In this document: piece after piece, positions 52,109 through 60,683 of the stretch | Layout: each line of letters opens with the position of its first letter | Numbering within the stretch: the first letter of the stretch is position 1 | Source: Streptomyces spiralis | Lineage (GTDB): Bacteria > Actinomycetota > Actinomycetes > Streptomycetales > Streptomycetaceae | Assembly: GCF_014654675.1 (NCBI RefSeq) | Contig: NZ_BNBC01000002.1 | Span: 248,001-312,000, forward strand | Reading direction: 5' to 3' | Length of the DNA: 64,000 nt | Position numbers and translations under genes: made by a program | The notes under the pieces: generated by a model | What the model saw: the letters and a program-made list of their open reading frames with translations, nothing else | Databases searched by the model: none | What the model was told of the DNA's origin: nothing

Positions 52109-52888
52109 TCAGGGCCGGTAGACCATCCCCGGCTCGGGCTGGGCCGGGGCCAGCAGTTGGGACACCGTGACGATGGTGTAGCCGCGGTCCTCGAGCGCCT
52201 TGACGATCCCGGGGACGGCGGGCACGGTCCCCTTGTGCAGGTCGTGCAGGAGGATGATGCCGTCGCGGTGGGTCTGCTCGAGCACCCGCTTGGTGATCAG
52301 GTCCGTGTCGGTCGTCTCGTAGTCCTTGGCCGTGACGCTCCACAGCACCTGCGCCAGCCCCAGGTCCTTGCAGATCCGCGCCACCTCGCGGCTGGTGCGG
52401 CCCTGCGGCGGCCGCATCAGGACGGGCTTGGTGCCGGTGACCTTCTCGATGGCGTCCTGAGTGTGCGTCAGTTCCGCACGGGCGTCGTCCGCGTCGATCT
52501 GCGTGAGGACCGGGTGCGTCCAGGTGTGGTTGCCGATCTCGTGCCCCTCGTCGGCGATACGGCGCAGGATCTCGGGGTACTCGGCGATGTGGCCCCGGCC
52601 CTGCACGAAGAACGTCGCGTGCAGATGCTGCTGCTTCAGGATGTCCAGCAGCCTGGGGGTCGTGAGACTGGGGCCGCCGTCGAAGGTGAGGGCCACGCAC
52701 TTCGCCTTGCGGCAGTCGACGGGGCCCGCCACCGTTCCGGATGCCTTGCTGCGGGCGGCGCGCGGCGAGGTGTGGTCGTACGTCGTGACCGTCAGGGCCA
52801 CGATCAGAGCGACGGCCGCGGTCAGGGCGACGGCCGTCGCGAGGGCGATGAGGAGGCGGGGCCGTCTTATTCGGGTGCGCAGCGGCAT
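52109..52888 (-). CDS. Membrane-anchored polysaccharide deacetylase-family protein
   Basis: A 259-residue protein with an N-terminal signal anchor (LLIALATAVALTAAVALIVAL) and a NodB-homology domain facing outside. Motif 1 reads ALTFDGGPS where the family normally has T-F-D-D-G; the second Asp, a metal ligand, is Gly. Motif 2 HEIGNHTWTHP is intact (His-x-x-x-His). Motif 3 is MRPPQGR, with Gln where Tyr is usual. Later segments (GIILLHDLHKGT) supply the Leu-His of motif 5. It might remove acetyl groups from peptidoglycan or another wall glycan, but metal binding may be altered. Confidence 0.85.
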   Translation of the reverse strand: MPLRTRIRRPRLLIALATAVALTAAVALIVALTVTTYDHTSPRAARSKASGTVAGPVDCRKAKCVALTFDGGPSLTTPRLLDILKQQHLHATFFVQGRGHIAEYPEILRRIADEGHEIGNHTWTHPVLTQIDADDARAELTHTQDAIEKVTGTKPVLMRPPQGRTSREVARICKDLGLAQVLWSVTAKDYETTDTDLITKRVLEQTHRDGIILLHDLHKGTVPAVPGIVKALEDRGYTIVTVSQLLAPAQPEPGMVYRP

Positions 52889-53089
52889 GGGGGGACCTTC
52901 CCTGGACCGGATGACTGTCGACGCTCATTACTGACGGGCTTTTCGGCCCTTGGGTTGCCCTGCCGTGCATGTGATCCACATCGGGCCTGAGATCCCGGAT
53001 GCCGATTCGCCGCTCCGCATACGACCGCGGTCCCCGGAGCGCCGCGCCGGCGCTCGGCGCGGCCGGCCGCGGCCGCCTACGCTGGAGGT

Positions 53090-54859
53090 GTGGCTCGTTC
53101 CAACGACGAGGTCGCCGCGCTGTTCGCCGAATACGCGGACCTGATCTCGATCACCGGAGGAGACGCGTACAAGGCGCGCGTCTACGAGAAGGCCGCCCGG
53201 TCGGTGGGCGGCTACCACGCCGACGTCTCCACGCTCGACGTCAAGGGCCTGCAGGAGATCCCCAACGTCGGCAAGTCGATCGCGGAGAAGATCGCCGAGT
53301 ACTTCCGCGACGGCAAGGTGTCCGCGGTGGAGGAACTCCGGGCGAAGATCCCCGCCGGTGTGCGGCGGCTGACGGCGATCCCCACCCTCGGCCCGAAGAA
53401 GGCCTGCGTCCTGCACGAGGAGCTGGGCATCTCCTCGGTCGACGAGCTGGCCGACGCCATCCACGCCGAGCGGCTGCGTGACCTGAAGGGCTTCGGGCCC
53501 AAGACCGAGGAGAACATCCTGCACGGCATCGAGCTGTTGCAGGCCTCCGAGGACCGCGTGCTGCTCGACGTGGCCCTGGACCTCGCCGACGACGTGGTCG
53601 CCGAGCTGTCCCGGGTGACCGGCTGCCGGCGGTGTGCCTACGCTGGTTCACTGCGCCGCTTCCGCGAGACGATCGGCGACATCGACGTGCTCGCCGCCGC
53701 GACCGGGCCCAAGCCGCTGATGCAGGCGCTCACCGAGCTGCCGTACGTCTCGGAGGTCATCGCCCACGGCGAGAAGAAGACCTCGATCCGCACCACCAAG
53801 GGCCTCTCCGTCGACCTGCGCGTCGTACCACCGGACTCGTGGGGCGCGGCGCTGCAGTACTTCACCGGCTCCAAGGCGCACAACATCCGCACCCGTGAAC
53901 TGGCCGTGCACCAGAAGCTGAAGCTGTCCGAGTACGGGCTGTTCGACACCGAGAGCGGCGAGAAGATCGTCTCCGAGACGGAGGAGGAGGTCTACGCGAG
54001 GCTCGGCCTGCCGTGGATCCATCCGGCGCTGCGCGAGGACCGCGGGGAGATCGAGGCCGGACTCCACGGCGAGTTGCCCGAACTGGTCGAGGAGTCCGAC
54101 ATCCGGGGCGATCTGCACACCCACACCGACCTCACCGACGGCCTGGCCCCGCTGGAGGAGATGGTCGCGGCGGCCGCCGAACGCGGCTACGCCTACTACG
54201 CGGTGACCGACCACGGGCCCACCCTGTACATGCAGCGCATGACCGACGAGCGGATGCTCGCCCAGCGCGAGCAGGTCCGCGAACTCGACGGTGCCTACGG
54301 CAAGCGCGGCCGGCGCAGCCGGGGCGGCGGCATGCGGCTGTTGCACGGGGCGGAGCTGAACATCGACCCCGAGGGGGAGGTGGACTGGCCGCAGGAGTTC
54401 CTGGCCGGCTTCGATCTGGGCGTCGCCTCGGTGCACTCGCACTTCAACCAGGGCCGAGAGCAGCTGACCCGACGGCTGGTGCGCGCCTGCGAGAACCCGT
54501 ACGTCAACATCATCGGCCACCCCACCACCCGGATCATCGGCAAGCGGCCGGGCCTCGACGCCGATCTGGACGAGGTCTTCGCCGCGTGCGCGCGCACCGG
54601 CACGGCGCTGGAGATCAACGCCCACCCGGACCGCCTCGACCTGCGCGACGAGGACATCCTGCGGGCCAGGCGGCACGGGGTGAAGTTCGCCGTCGACAGT
54701 GACGCCCACTCCACTCTGCACCTGGCGAACATGCGCTACGGCGTGGGCACGGCCCAGCGCGGCTGGCTCACCAAGGACGACGTCATCAACACCTGGACGG
54801 AGGCGCGGCTGCGGCGCTTCCTGGACAAGGGCCGCACCGGGCGGCGGTCCGGGACCTGA
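53090..54859 (+). CDS. polX: PolX: DNA polymerase beta-type with PHP domain
   Basis: A 589-residue bacterial family X polymerase for gap-filling repair. Residues 1-320 are the pol beta-like part, with two helix-hairpin-helix motifs (IPNVGKSIAEKIAE and LKGFGPKTEENIL) and the nucleotidyl transfer motif AGSLRRFRETIGDIDVL near 185-200. From about 338 the PHP domain starts (DLHTHTDLTDG) with further metal ligands in VTDHGP, HGAELNI, SVHSHFN, GHPTTR and DSDAHS, giving 3'-5' exonuclease or AP endonuclease activity in the family. GTG 53090. The order and length are standard. It converges on the pyrophosphatase gene. Confidence 0.95.
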   Translation: MARSNDEVAALFAEYADLISITGGDAYKARVYEKAARSVGGYHADVSTLDVKGLQEIPNVGKSIAEKIAEYFRDGKVSAVEELRAKIPAGVRRLTAIPTLGPKKACVLHEELGISSVDELADAIHAERLRDLKGFGPKTEENILHGIELLQASEDRVLLDVALDLADDVVAELSRVTGCRRCAYAGSLRRFRETIGDIDVLAAATGPKPLMQALTELPYVSEVIAHGEKKTSIRTTKGLSVDLRVVPPDSWGAALQYFTGSKAHNIRTRELAVHQKLKLSEYGLFDTESGEKIVSETEEEVYARLGLPWIHPALREDRGEIEAGLHGELPELVEESDIRGDLHTHTDLTDGLAPLEEMVAAAAERGYAYYAVTDHGPTLYMQRMTDERMLAQREQVRELDGAYGKRGRRSRGGGMRLLHGAELNIDPEGEVDWPQEFLAGFDLGVASVHSHFNQGREQLTRRLVRACENPYVNIIGHPTTRIIGKRPGLDADLDEVFAACARTGTALEINAHPDRLDLRDEDILRARRHGVKFAVDSDAHSTLHLANMRYGVGTAQRGWLTKDDVINTWTEARLRRFLDKGRTGRRSGT

Positions 54860-54871
54860 GCCCGGTCAGGT
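54854..54871. terminator. Small hairpin between polX and ppa
   Basis: ACCTGA-GCCCGG-TCAGGT, six pairs with a six-base loop, contains the polX stop codon and lies just before the ppa stop on the other strand. It may act as a weak bidirectional terminator. Confidence 0.4.
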
Positions 54872-54873
54872 GA

Positions 54874-55362
54874 TCACGTGGAGGTCCCGCCGGCCCGGGC
54901 GCGTGAGGCATCGATCTGGGCGTACGCCTGTTCCCGACCCTCCCAGTGGGAGCCCTCGACGCTCTTGCCGGGTTCCAGGTCCTTGTACACCTCGAAGAAG
55001 TGGGTGATCTCCAGCCGGTCGAAGTCGGGGACGTCACCGATGTCCTGCAGGCGCGCGAACCGGGGGTCGTGCGCGGGCACACAGAGGATCTTCTCGTCCG
55101 GGCCCTGCTCGTCCTTCATGCAGAACATGCCCACGGCCCGGCACTCGATGGTGCACCCGGGGAACGTCGGCTCGCCGACGATCACCAGGGCGTCGAGAGG
55201 ATCGCCGTCCCGTCCCAGGGTGTGGTCGATGTAGCCGTAGTCGGCCGGGTACTTGGTGGAGGTGAACAGCAGCCGGTCCAGCCGGATGCGGTGCAGTTCG
55301 TGGTCCATCTCGTACTTGTTGCGGGACCCCTGGGGGATCTCCACGATCACGTCGAACTCCAC
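54874..55362 (-). CDS. ppa: Inorganic pyrophosphatase, family I
   Basis: A 162-residue soluble enzyme hydrolysing pyrophosphate to two phosphates, pulling biosynthetic reactions forward. The signature active-site stretch is GRDGDPLDALVI near residues 50-62, with three Asp metal ligands; SRNKYEMD (Lys, Glu) and YPADYGYIDHTL precede it, and HFFEVYKDLEPGK follows near 120-132. Length and motifs fit bacterial hexameric type I enzymes. Start ATG 55362. It is followed closely by polX on the other strand. Confidence 0.97.
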   Translation of the reverse strand: MEFDVIVEIPQGSRNKYEMDHELHRIRLDRLLFTSTKYPADYGYIDHTLGRDGDPLDALVIVGEPTFPGCTIECRAVGMFCMKDEQGPDEKILCVPAHDPRFARLQDIGDVPDFDRLEITHFFEVYKDLEPGKSVEGSHWEGREQAYAQIDASRARAGGTST

Positions 55363-55392
55363 GGTGTCCTCCTGACGCCGCGCCGAGCCGCG

Positions 55393-56013
55393 TCACCGGC
55401 CGACGCCGCGGTGAGACCCGTCGCCGCCGTGCCCGGCGCTCACCTCCAGTGTGCTCCCGCGAGCGCCGTCACCGAGCGGGCCCGCCGCGTCCCCCGCCGG
55501 GCCGGCGTGCAGGTCGAGGGTCCAGTTCTGGCCGACGAGGTCGTGACCGAAGCTGTGATGGGGTTCCTCGTCGACGAGAGTGAAGCCGTGGCCCTGGTAG
55601 ATCCTGCGCGCGGACACCAGCACGTCGTTGGTCCACAGCGTCACCTGCCGGTAGCCGGCCTCGCGGGCGAAGGCCAGGCACTCCCCGACCAGGCGGCTGC
55701 CCACACCCAGGCCCCTGGCGGCCGGGGTGACGAGCAGAATGCGCAGCTTGGCCACGCCCGGCTCGTCACCGGCCACCAGGAAGACGCATCCCGCGCGTTC
55801 GCCGCCGACCTCGGCGATCCAGCCGGCCTCCCTGGCCGGGTCGTGCCCGGCGGCGTAGTCGGCGACGATCCGGGCCACCAGGACCTCGAAGTCGGTGTTC
55901 CAGCCGAACTGCTCGTCGTAGACCTCACCGTGCGCCATCACCACCCAGCCCAGGTCGCCGGGACGGTCGGCGCGGCGCACGGTGACGTGCGCCCGGTGGT
56001 CCTGCTGCGGCAT
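55393..56013 (-). CDS. GNAT-family N-acetyltransferase
   Basis: A 206-residue acetyltransferase: motif A is ILLVTPAARGLGVGSRLVGE near residues 95-115 (R-G-x-G-V-G), followed by GYRQVTLWTNDVLVSARRIYQGHGF as motif B, the pattern seen in MarR-associated and free-standing GNATs acting on small molecules. The last 35 residues are Gly/Ala/Ser-rich and look disordered. It is divergent from the TetR regulator at 56069, with 55 bp between starts, so that regulator probably controls it. Confidence 0.88.
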   Translation of the reverse strand: MPQQDHRAHVTVRRADRPGDLGWVVMAHGEVYDEQFGWNTDFEVLVARIVADYAAGHDPAREAGWIAEVGGERAGCVFLVAGDEPGVAKLRILLVTPAARGLGVGSRLVGECLAFAREAGYRQVTLWTNDVLVSARRIYQGHGFTLVDEEPHHSFGHDLVGQNWTLDLHAGPAGDAAGPLGDGARGSTLEVSAGHGGDGSHRGVGR

Positions 56014-56068
56014 GGTCGCTTCCCTCCACCCACTGACACAACTGTTTCAGTAACGCTACGCTAGCCCC

Positions 56069-56665
56069 ATGCCCGAGGAAACGACAGCCCCGTCCGCCCG
56101 GCAGGTCGAACTGCTGGAGGCCGCCTACCGATACGCACTCGCGCACGGCCTGGCCGATCTGTCGCTGCGCCCGCTGGCCACGGCCATCGGCTCCAGCCCC
56201 CGGGTCCTGATGTTCCTCTTCGGCAACAAGGACGGTCTGGTGCGGGCGCTGCTGGCGCGCGCCCGTACCGACGAGCTGGCGATCCTGGACCGCCTCGGGC
56301 ACGGCGGGCAGCCCGACCGGTCCGGGCAGCCCATCGGACTGGTTCCGGCGGTCGAACGGGTGTGGGCGTGGCTCGCCGCCGAGGAGCACCGCCCGCTGCT
56401 GCGGCTGTGGGCCGAGGCGTACGCCCGGTCCCTCGTCGAGCCCGACGGGGCGTGGGCCGGGTTCGCCCGTGCCACCGTCGACGACTGGCTCGCGGTCCTG
56501 GCCGCCTGCCAGCCGCGGCCGGAGCGGGACTCCGAGACCGGTGCCGTCCGCCGCACGCTGGCCCTGGCGGTGCTCCGCGGTGCCCTGCTCGACCTCCTCG
56601 CCTCCGACGACGAACCCCGGGTCGGTGCCGCGGTACGACACCAGCTCGCCCTGCTGCGCGGCTGA
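56069..56665 (+). CDS. TetR-family transcriptional regulator
   Basis: A 198-residue repressor. The helix-turn-helix covers residues 8-55 (RQVELLEAAYRYALAHGLADL, then RPLATAIGSSPRVLMFLFGNKDGL); the Leu-Phe-Gly-Asn-Lys replaces the usual Tyr-x-H-F-x-x-K. The ligand domain starts near 75 and is rich in Ala, Leu and Trp. The GNAT gene is divergent; the 55-bp gap includes ACTGTTTCAGT, an imperfect inverted repeat. The stop codon lies in the loop of a long hairpin. Confidence 0.9.
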   Translation: MPEETTAPSARQVELLEAAYRYALAHGLADLSLRPLATAIGSSPRVLMFLFGNKDGLVRALLARARTDELAILDRLGHGGQPDRSGQPIGLVPAVERVWAWLAAEEHRPLLRLWAEAYARSLVEPDGAWAGFARATVDDWLAVLAACQPRPERDSETGAVRRTLALAVLRGALLDLLASDDEPRVGAAVRHQLALLRG

Positions 56666-56678
56666 CGCAGCAGGGCGA
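56646..56678. terminator. 13-bp-stem terminator at the TetR stop codon
   Basis: Arms TCGCCCTGCTGCG and CGCAGCAGGGCGA are exact reverse complements with a seven-base loop that contains the TGA of the TetR gene. This is the strongest hairpin in the window and lies between convergent genes, so it probably ends transcription from both sides. Confidence 0.8.
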
Positions 56679-56702
56679 AGGGCGGGGGAGGGCAGGGAGG
56701 CG

Positions 56703-58556
56703 TCAGTCGTGGGGTGAGGCGGCTGCCCGGCCGGTGGGGGTGAGGGTCAGCGTCTGTTCGGCCGCGGTGCGTGCTCCTCCGACGCGGTTGCCGCTGGTGT
56801 CGCTCCAGTAGCGGGCCGGTGTGGTCTCGGCGAGCCGCCGTGCGTCGGCGGACAGCCCGATCACCAGGCCGCTGTAGCGGTTGACCAGCCGGTACGTTCC
56901 GGTGGGAGTGCCGTCGGCGGTGGTGCCGGGGATCACCCACCACTGCTGACCGACGGAGGGCCCGCCGGTGTGGGCGGCGGTCACGGTGGGCCCGGTGCCC
57001 CAGGCGCGCTGCGCGGTGGCGGAGGAGCCGACGCCCAGGAGGCCGCCGGTGGCGGCGTTGGCGATGCGGTACGAGCCGTCGCCGTTGCCGGTGAAGATCC
57101 AGGACTGCAGGGCGGAACCGGTGGCCCTGGCCGTGGAGGTGGTGGCGGAGCCGCCGGGGACCTGGGCGAGGACGCGGCCGCCGCCGCTGGTGATGCGGTA
57201 CGTCCGGCGCGGGTCGACCGGCGTGGCGGGCGCGGAGGTGCCGATCGTGACGTCGACGTACTCGCTCGCCGAGCCGCCCGAGCAGCCGAAGGAGCAGTAC
57301 GAGCGGAACGACCTGCCCACGATGGTGGAGGAGGTCCGGTTGGCGGGGTCCAGGAACCAGCGGTACCAGGAGGCGTTGGTGTGGCCGCCCGTGTCGCCGA
57401 TCAGCCGCCACTTCTGCGTGGCGAGGTCGTCGGTGGCGTAGAACTGCTGCGGAGCGTTCCCGCTCTGGTCCACGGCCTGCGGCTCGCCGATGTACAGCCC
57501 CAGATGGGCGTCGTAGGTGATGTCCATGACGAACAGGGGCGAGGTCGGGGGCATCTTGCCCGCGGCCACCTGCTGGCTCACCGTGCCGCTGTTCGCCGGG
57601 TCGTACTCCTGCTCCGGCGGGGTGTAGCCGGTGGGATGCGTGGCGTCGGCGGGCACCATGTTGCTCTCCTCGCCGCCCGTGCCGGGCTGCGACCAGGAGC
57701 CGTCGTACCACTTCCGCCACGAACCCGGCGCCATCTTCCCGGAGATCGGGGCGCGGGCCACATGCGCGTGGAAGGCCTTCCAGCCGCCGCCCTTCTCCAC
57801 GATCCGCGAGCCGTAGAAGACGTAGAAATAGCCGGAGGCGGTGTCCACGAACAGGCGCGGGTCGCCGTCGCCGTAGTGGTACGTCTGCTGCGGGAACGCG
57901 GTGGTGTCGCCGCGCCGCGTGCTGTACGGCGAGGTGATCACGTGGTCCTTGATGGCCCAGGTCCGGCCCTGGTCCTTCGAGACGGCGTAGTCGATGGCGT
58001 CGTAGTGGAGCCCGTCGCCGAACGGCTGCGGGGTGAACTCGTTGTGCACCAGGCCGTACCAGTCGCCGGTGTCCGGGTCGACCCACACACCCGCCAGGTC
58101 GCAGTAGTTCTTCTGCGCGTAGCCCGAACCGGCCGGGGCGTAGGTGGCCGTCAGGCCGGTGGGGCTGTTGTTGCACCGCGAGGTGGTGTCGTTGTTCCGG
58201 TCCTCGGGGTCGGCCGGGTTCACCGCGTCGCTCAGGCGGCCGTCACGGGCGGCGGTGTCGAAGTCCTTGCCGGTGAAGAAGGTCCACTGGCGGCTGTCGT
58301 TCGCGCCGTAGAGGGCGTGGGACTGCTGGAAGTGGAAGGTGCCGTCCTTGTCGATGTACGGGGCGGCCGGGGTGTCGTCCGGATGGGTCCAGGAACCCTT
58401 CGCGTCGACGGTGACGGTGTATGTGGGGTCGGCGTCGGGCGTCGCGGGCGCGGCGGCCGCCGCACCGCCGCCGAGCACGGCCGGTGCCGTGGCGACGACC
58501 GCGGCGACCAGCGCTCCGGCCAGTCTTCTCCGTGGAGTTGACAGTGGAGTTGACAC
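56703..58556 (-). CDS. Secreted propeller-like putative glycosidase with RICIN-type lectin domain
   Basis: A 617-residue exported protein. Signal peptide GALVAAVVATAPAVLGGGAA is followed by a catalytic-type region (about 45-450) with repeats of the five-bladed propeller style: APYIDKDGTFHFQQSHA, DLAGVWVDPDTGDWYGLVHN, YHYGDGDPRLFVDTASGYFYV and TYDAHLGLYIGEP. Asp residues at blade starts are as in GH43/GH62-like enzymes, but I cannot assign the family. The last 150 residues form a beta-trefoil RICIN lectin module (GNGDGSYRIANAATGGLLGV, TYRLVNRYSGLVIGL). It precedes, on the same strand, the end of the reverse unit containing the GH35 gene, 86 bp away. It probably acts on a plant or algal polysaccharide. 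Confidence 0.72.
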   Translation of the reverse strand: MSTPLSTPRRRLAGALVAAVVATAPAVLGGGAAAAAPATPDADPTYTVTVDAKGSWTHPDDTPAAPYIDKDGTFHFQQSHALYGANDSRQWTFFTGKDFDTAARDGRLSDAVNPADPEDRNNDTTSRCNNSPTGLTATYAPAGSGYAQKNYCDLAGVWVDPDTGDWYGLVHNEFTPQPFGDGLHYDAIDYAVSKDQGRTWAIKDHVITSPYSTRRGDTTAFPQQTYHYGDGDPRLFVDTASGYFYVFYGSRIVEKGGGWKAFHAHVARAPISGKMAPGSWRKWYDGSWSQPGTGGEESNMVPADATHPTGYTPPEQEYDPANSGTVSQQVAAGKMPPTSPLFVMDITYDAHLGLYIGEPQAVDQSGNAPQQFYATDDLATQKWRLIGDTGGHTNASWYRWFLDPANRTSSTIVGRSFRSYCSFGCSGGSASEYVDVTIGTSAPATPVDPRRTYRITSGGGRVLAQVPGGSATTSTARATGSALQSWIFTGNGDGSYRIANAATGGLLGVGSSATAQRAWGTGPTVTAAHTGGPSVGQQWWVIPGTTADGTPTGTYRLVNRYSGLVIGLSADARRLAETTPARYWSDTSGNRVGGARTAAEQTLTLTPTGRAAASPHD

Positions 58557-58642
58557 AGGTGCTCCTTACTCGTGACGGGTGGCGCCGGGATGCGCCGCCC
58601 CCTGGGTGTGGTGCCTGTGCGGTTCCTGTGGGGTGCGGGGTG

Positions 58643-60523
58643 TCAGTCGAAGGTCTCGACGTACTCCTCGGGCGGTCCGAGGACGGGCCGGTCGCGCAGG
58701 GCGAGGCGGTCGCCGAACCGTTCGAGCTCCAGGACGGTGAGTGTGTTGTCACCGGCGCGCAGCAGCGGGCCGGGCACGTAGAGCGTGCGCTGCGGACCGA
58801 TCTCCCAGTAGCGGCCGAGCAGGGTGTCGTTGACCCACACGAAGCCCTTGCCGAAGCCGGGCAGGGCCAGGAAGGTGTCGGCCGGCTCGGCCACCGCCAG
58901 CCGGGCGGTGGCGAAGCCCGCGCCGCCGCCGGGGGGTGCCGCCGCCGCGGCGCGGGCGGTGTCCTGCGGCCCCCACTCGTCCAGCGGCAGCCGGTACATG
59001 CTCCAGCCGTGCACCAGCCGGCGGTCCACGCGCACCCCGCCGAGGATGCCCTTGCCCTGCCCGAGCAACGGGCCGTAGTTGATCCGGCCCTGGTTCTCCA
59101 CCAGCACCTCCAGCCGGACGCGGGCGCCCGCGCCGGGCACGGTGAACGACGCGGTCTCCCGGTCCAGTACGGCGACGGGGGCGCCGTCGACGAACACCTG
59201 GGCGCGGTCGTGCAGGCCCGTGACGGTCAGCTCGTGGCGGCCCGGCGGCAGCAGCGGTTCGGCGGCGTAGAGGACCAGACCGGAGGCCTGGCCGAGCTCC
59301 TCGAAGCTCAGCGGCACAGGAGCCCGGACCGGCTCTGCGGCCGAGCGCAGCGCGGGCAGCAGTGCGGCCCGCCGGGTGACGTCGAGGGTGCGGGGCGCCA
59401 GCAGCGGCGGATCGGCCGGTGGCGCGGGGATCCTCGCCTCCGGGCCGCCGTACGCGGCCAGTTTCTCCCGCAGGGCGAAGAACTTCGGGGTGAGCGCGCC
59501 GTGTTCGGCGACCGGCGCGTCCGAGTCGTAGCTGGTCACGGTCGGCTGAAGGCGTTCACCGTCGTGGTTGGCGCCCGCCCACAGCCCGAAGTTGGTGCCG
59601 CCGTGCGCCATGTACAGGCTCACCGAGCCGCCCGCGTCGAGGATCTGGCGCACGGTCTCGGCCGCGCCCGCGGCGGACCGGACGTGGTGCTTCTCGCCCC
59701 AGTGGTCGAACCAGCCGTTCCAGAACTCCGCGCAGAAGAACGGCTCGTGCGGGCGGCGCGAGCGCAGCAGCGCCGCCGCCTCGGCCGGGCGTGAGCCGAG
59801 CGTGGCCGCGGCGAACTCCCCGGGCACGGTCCCGCCGTCCTGCATCAGCGGCGTCGGCCCGTCGGCCGTGTACAGCAGCTCGGTGATACCGCGCTCGACG
59901 AGGGCGTCGCGCACCCAGCGGACGTAGGCGTGGTCGTCGCCGTAACTGCCGTACTCGTTCTCGATCTGCACGGCCACGACCGGTCCGCCCCGGCCGGCCT
60001 GGAGCTCGGCGACGCGCGGGATCAGCGCGTCGAACCAGCGCCCCACCGCGTCCAGGAACGGGCCGTGGCAGGTGCGTAGCAGCATGCCCGGGGTGCCGGT
60101 CAGCCAGGCGGGCAGCCCGCCGTTGTCCCACTCGGCGCAGATGTACGGTCCCGGGCGCACGACGACGTCCAGTCCCGTCTCCTGCGCCAGCCGGACGAAG
60201 CGCGTCAGGTCGCGCGGGCCGTCGAAGCGCACGTCACCCGCGGAGCGCTCGTGGAAGTTCCACGGGACGTAGGTGTCCACGGTGTTCAGGCCGAGCGCCG
60301 CCAGCCGCCGCAACCGGTCGGCCCACTGCTCGGGATGGACGCGGAAGTAGTGCAGTGAACCGGACAGCACCCGGTGCGGCCGTCCGGCGCGCAGCAGCGT
60401 GCCGCCGGAGCAGGTCAGCAGGGACTGTGCGGGGACCGCGGCCCTTTCCGTGGTCCCCGAAGGATCCGTGGGGAACTCCGGGATGTGATCGATGCCGTCC
60501 CGCCGACGGACGTGGCTCTTCAC
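58643..60523 (-). CDS. GH35 beta-galactosidase
   Basis: A 626-residue glycoside hydrolase, without a signal peptide. The N-terminal TIM barrel opens with SGSLHYFRVHPEQW and NTVDTYVPWNFHE. The acid/base Glu is in VAVQIENEYGSYG near residue 190 and the nucleophile Glu in FFCAEFWNGWFDHWG near 265. C-terminal beta-sandwich domains follow, with GLHDRAQVFVDG and ENQGRINYGP. It removes terminal beta-galactose from oligosaccharides. GTG 60523 is chosen because AGGAGGAG directly precedes it. The LacI gene is divergent and the operator between them supports control by it. Confidence 0.94.
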   Translation of the reverse strand: MKSHVRRRDGIDHIPEFPTDPSGTTERAAVPAQSLLTCSGGTLLRAGRPHRVLSGSLHYFRVHPEQWADRLRRLAALGLNTVDTYVPWNFHERSAGDVRFDGPRDLTRFVRLAQETGLDVVVRPGPYICAEWDNGGLPAWLTGTPGMLLRTCHGPFLDAVGRWFDALIPRVAELQAGRGGPVVAVQIENEYGSYGDDHAYVRWVRDALVERGITELLYTADGPTPLMQDGGTVPGEFAAATLGSRPAEAAALLRSRRPHEPFFCAEFWNGWFDHWGEKHHVRSAAGAAETVRQILDAGGSVSLYMAHGGTNFGLWAGANHDGERLQPTVTSYDSDAPVAEHGALTPKFFALREKLAAYGGPEARIPAPPADPPLLAPRTLDVTRRAALLPALRSAAEPVRAPVPLSFEELGQASGLVLYAAEPLLPPGRHELTVTGLHDRAQVFVDGAPVAVLDRETASFTVPGAGARVRLEVLVENQGRINYGPLLGQGKGILGGVRVDRRLVHGWSMYRLPLDEWGPQDTARAAAAAPPGGGAGFATARLAVAEPADTFLALPGFGKGFVWVNDTLLGRYWEIGPQRTLYVPGPLLRAGDNTLTVLELERFGDRLALRDRPVLGPPEEYVETFD

Positions 60524-60575
60524 GGCTCCTCCTGGATGCTGGGCGCGGGCCGACGGGCGCAACTATGGCAGAGGA

Positions 60576-60589
60576 TGTTATCGATGCCA
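60576..60589. promoter_or_regulatory. LacI-type operator candidate
   Basis: TGTTATCGATGCCA matches the palindrome TGTTATCGATAACA typical of actinobacterial LacI-family operators at 12 of 14 positions, with a central CG. It lies 53 bases from the GH35 start and 94 bases from the LacI start. Confidence 0.6.
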
Positions 60590-60683
60590 ACAGATGGAGC
60601 GCAGGCAGGACGGAGCCCGAGGGAAGCAGCGGATGCATCCGGTTGTGGGCGATATCATCGAGCCCGGTACGAGGAAGGAACCC

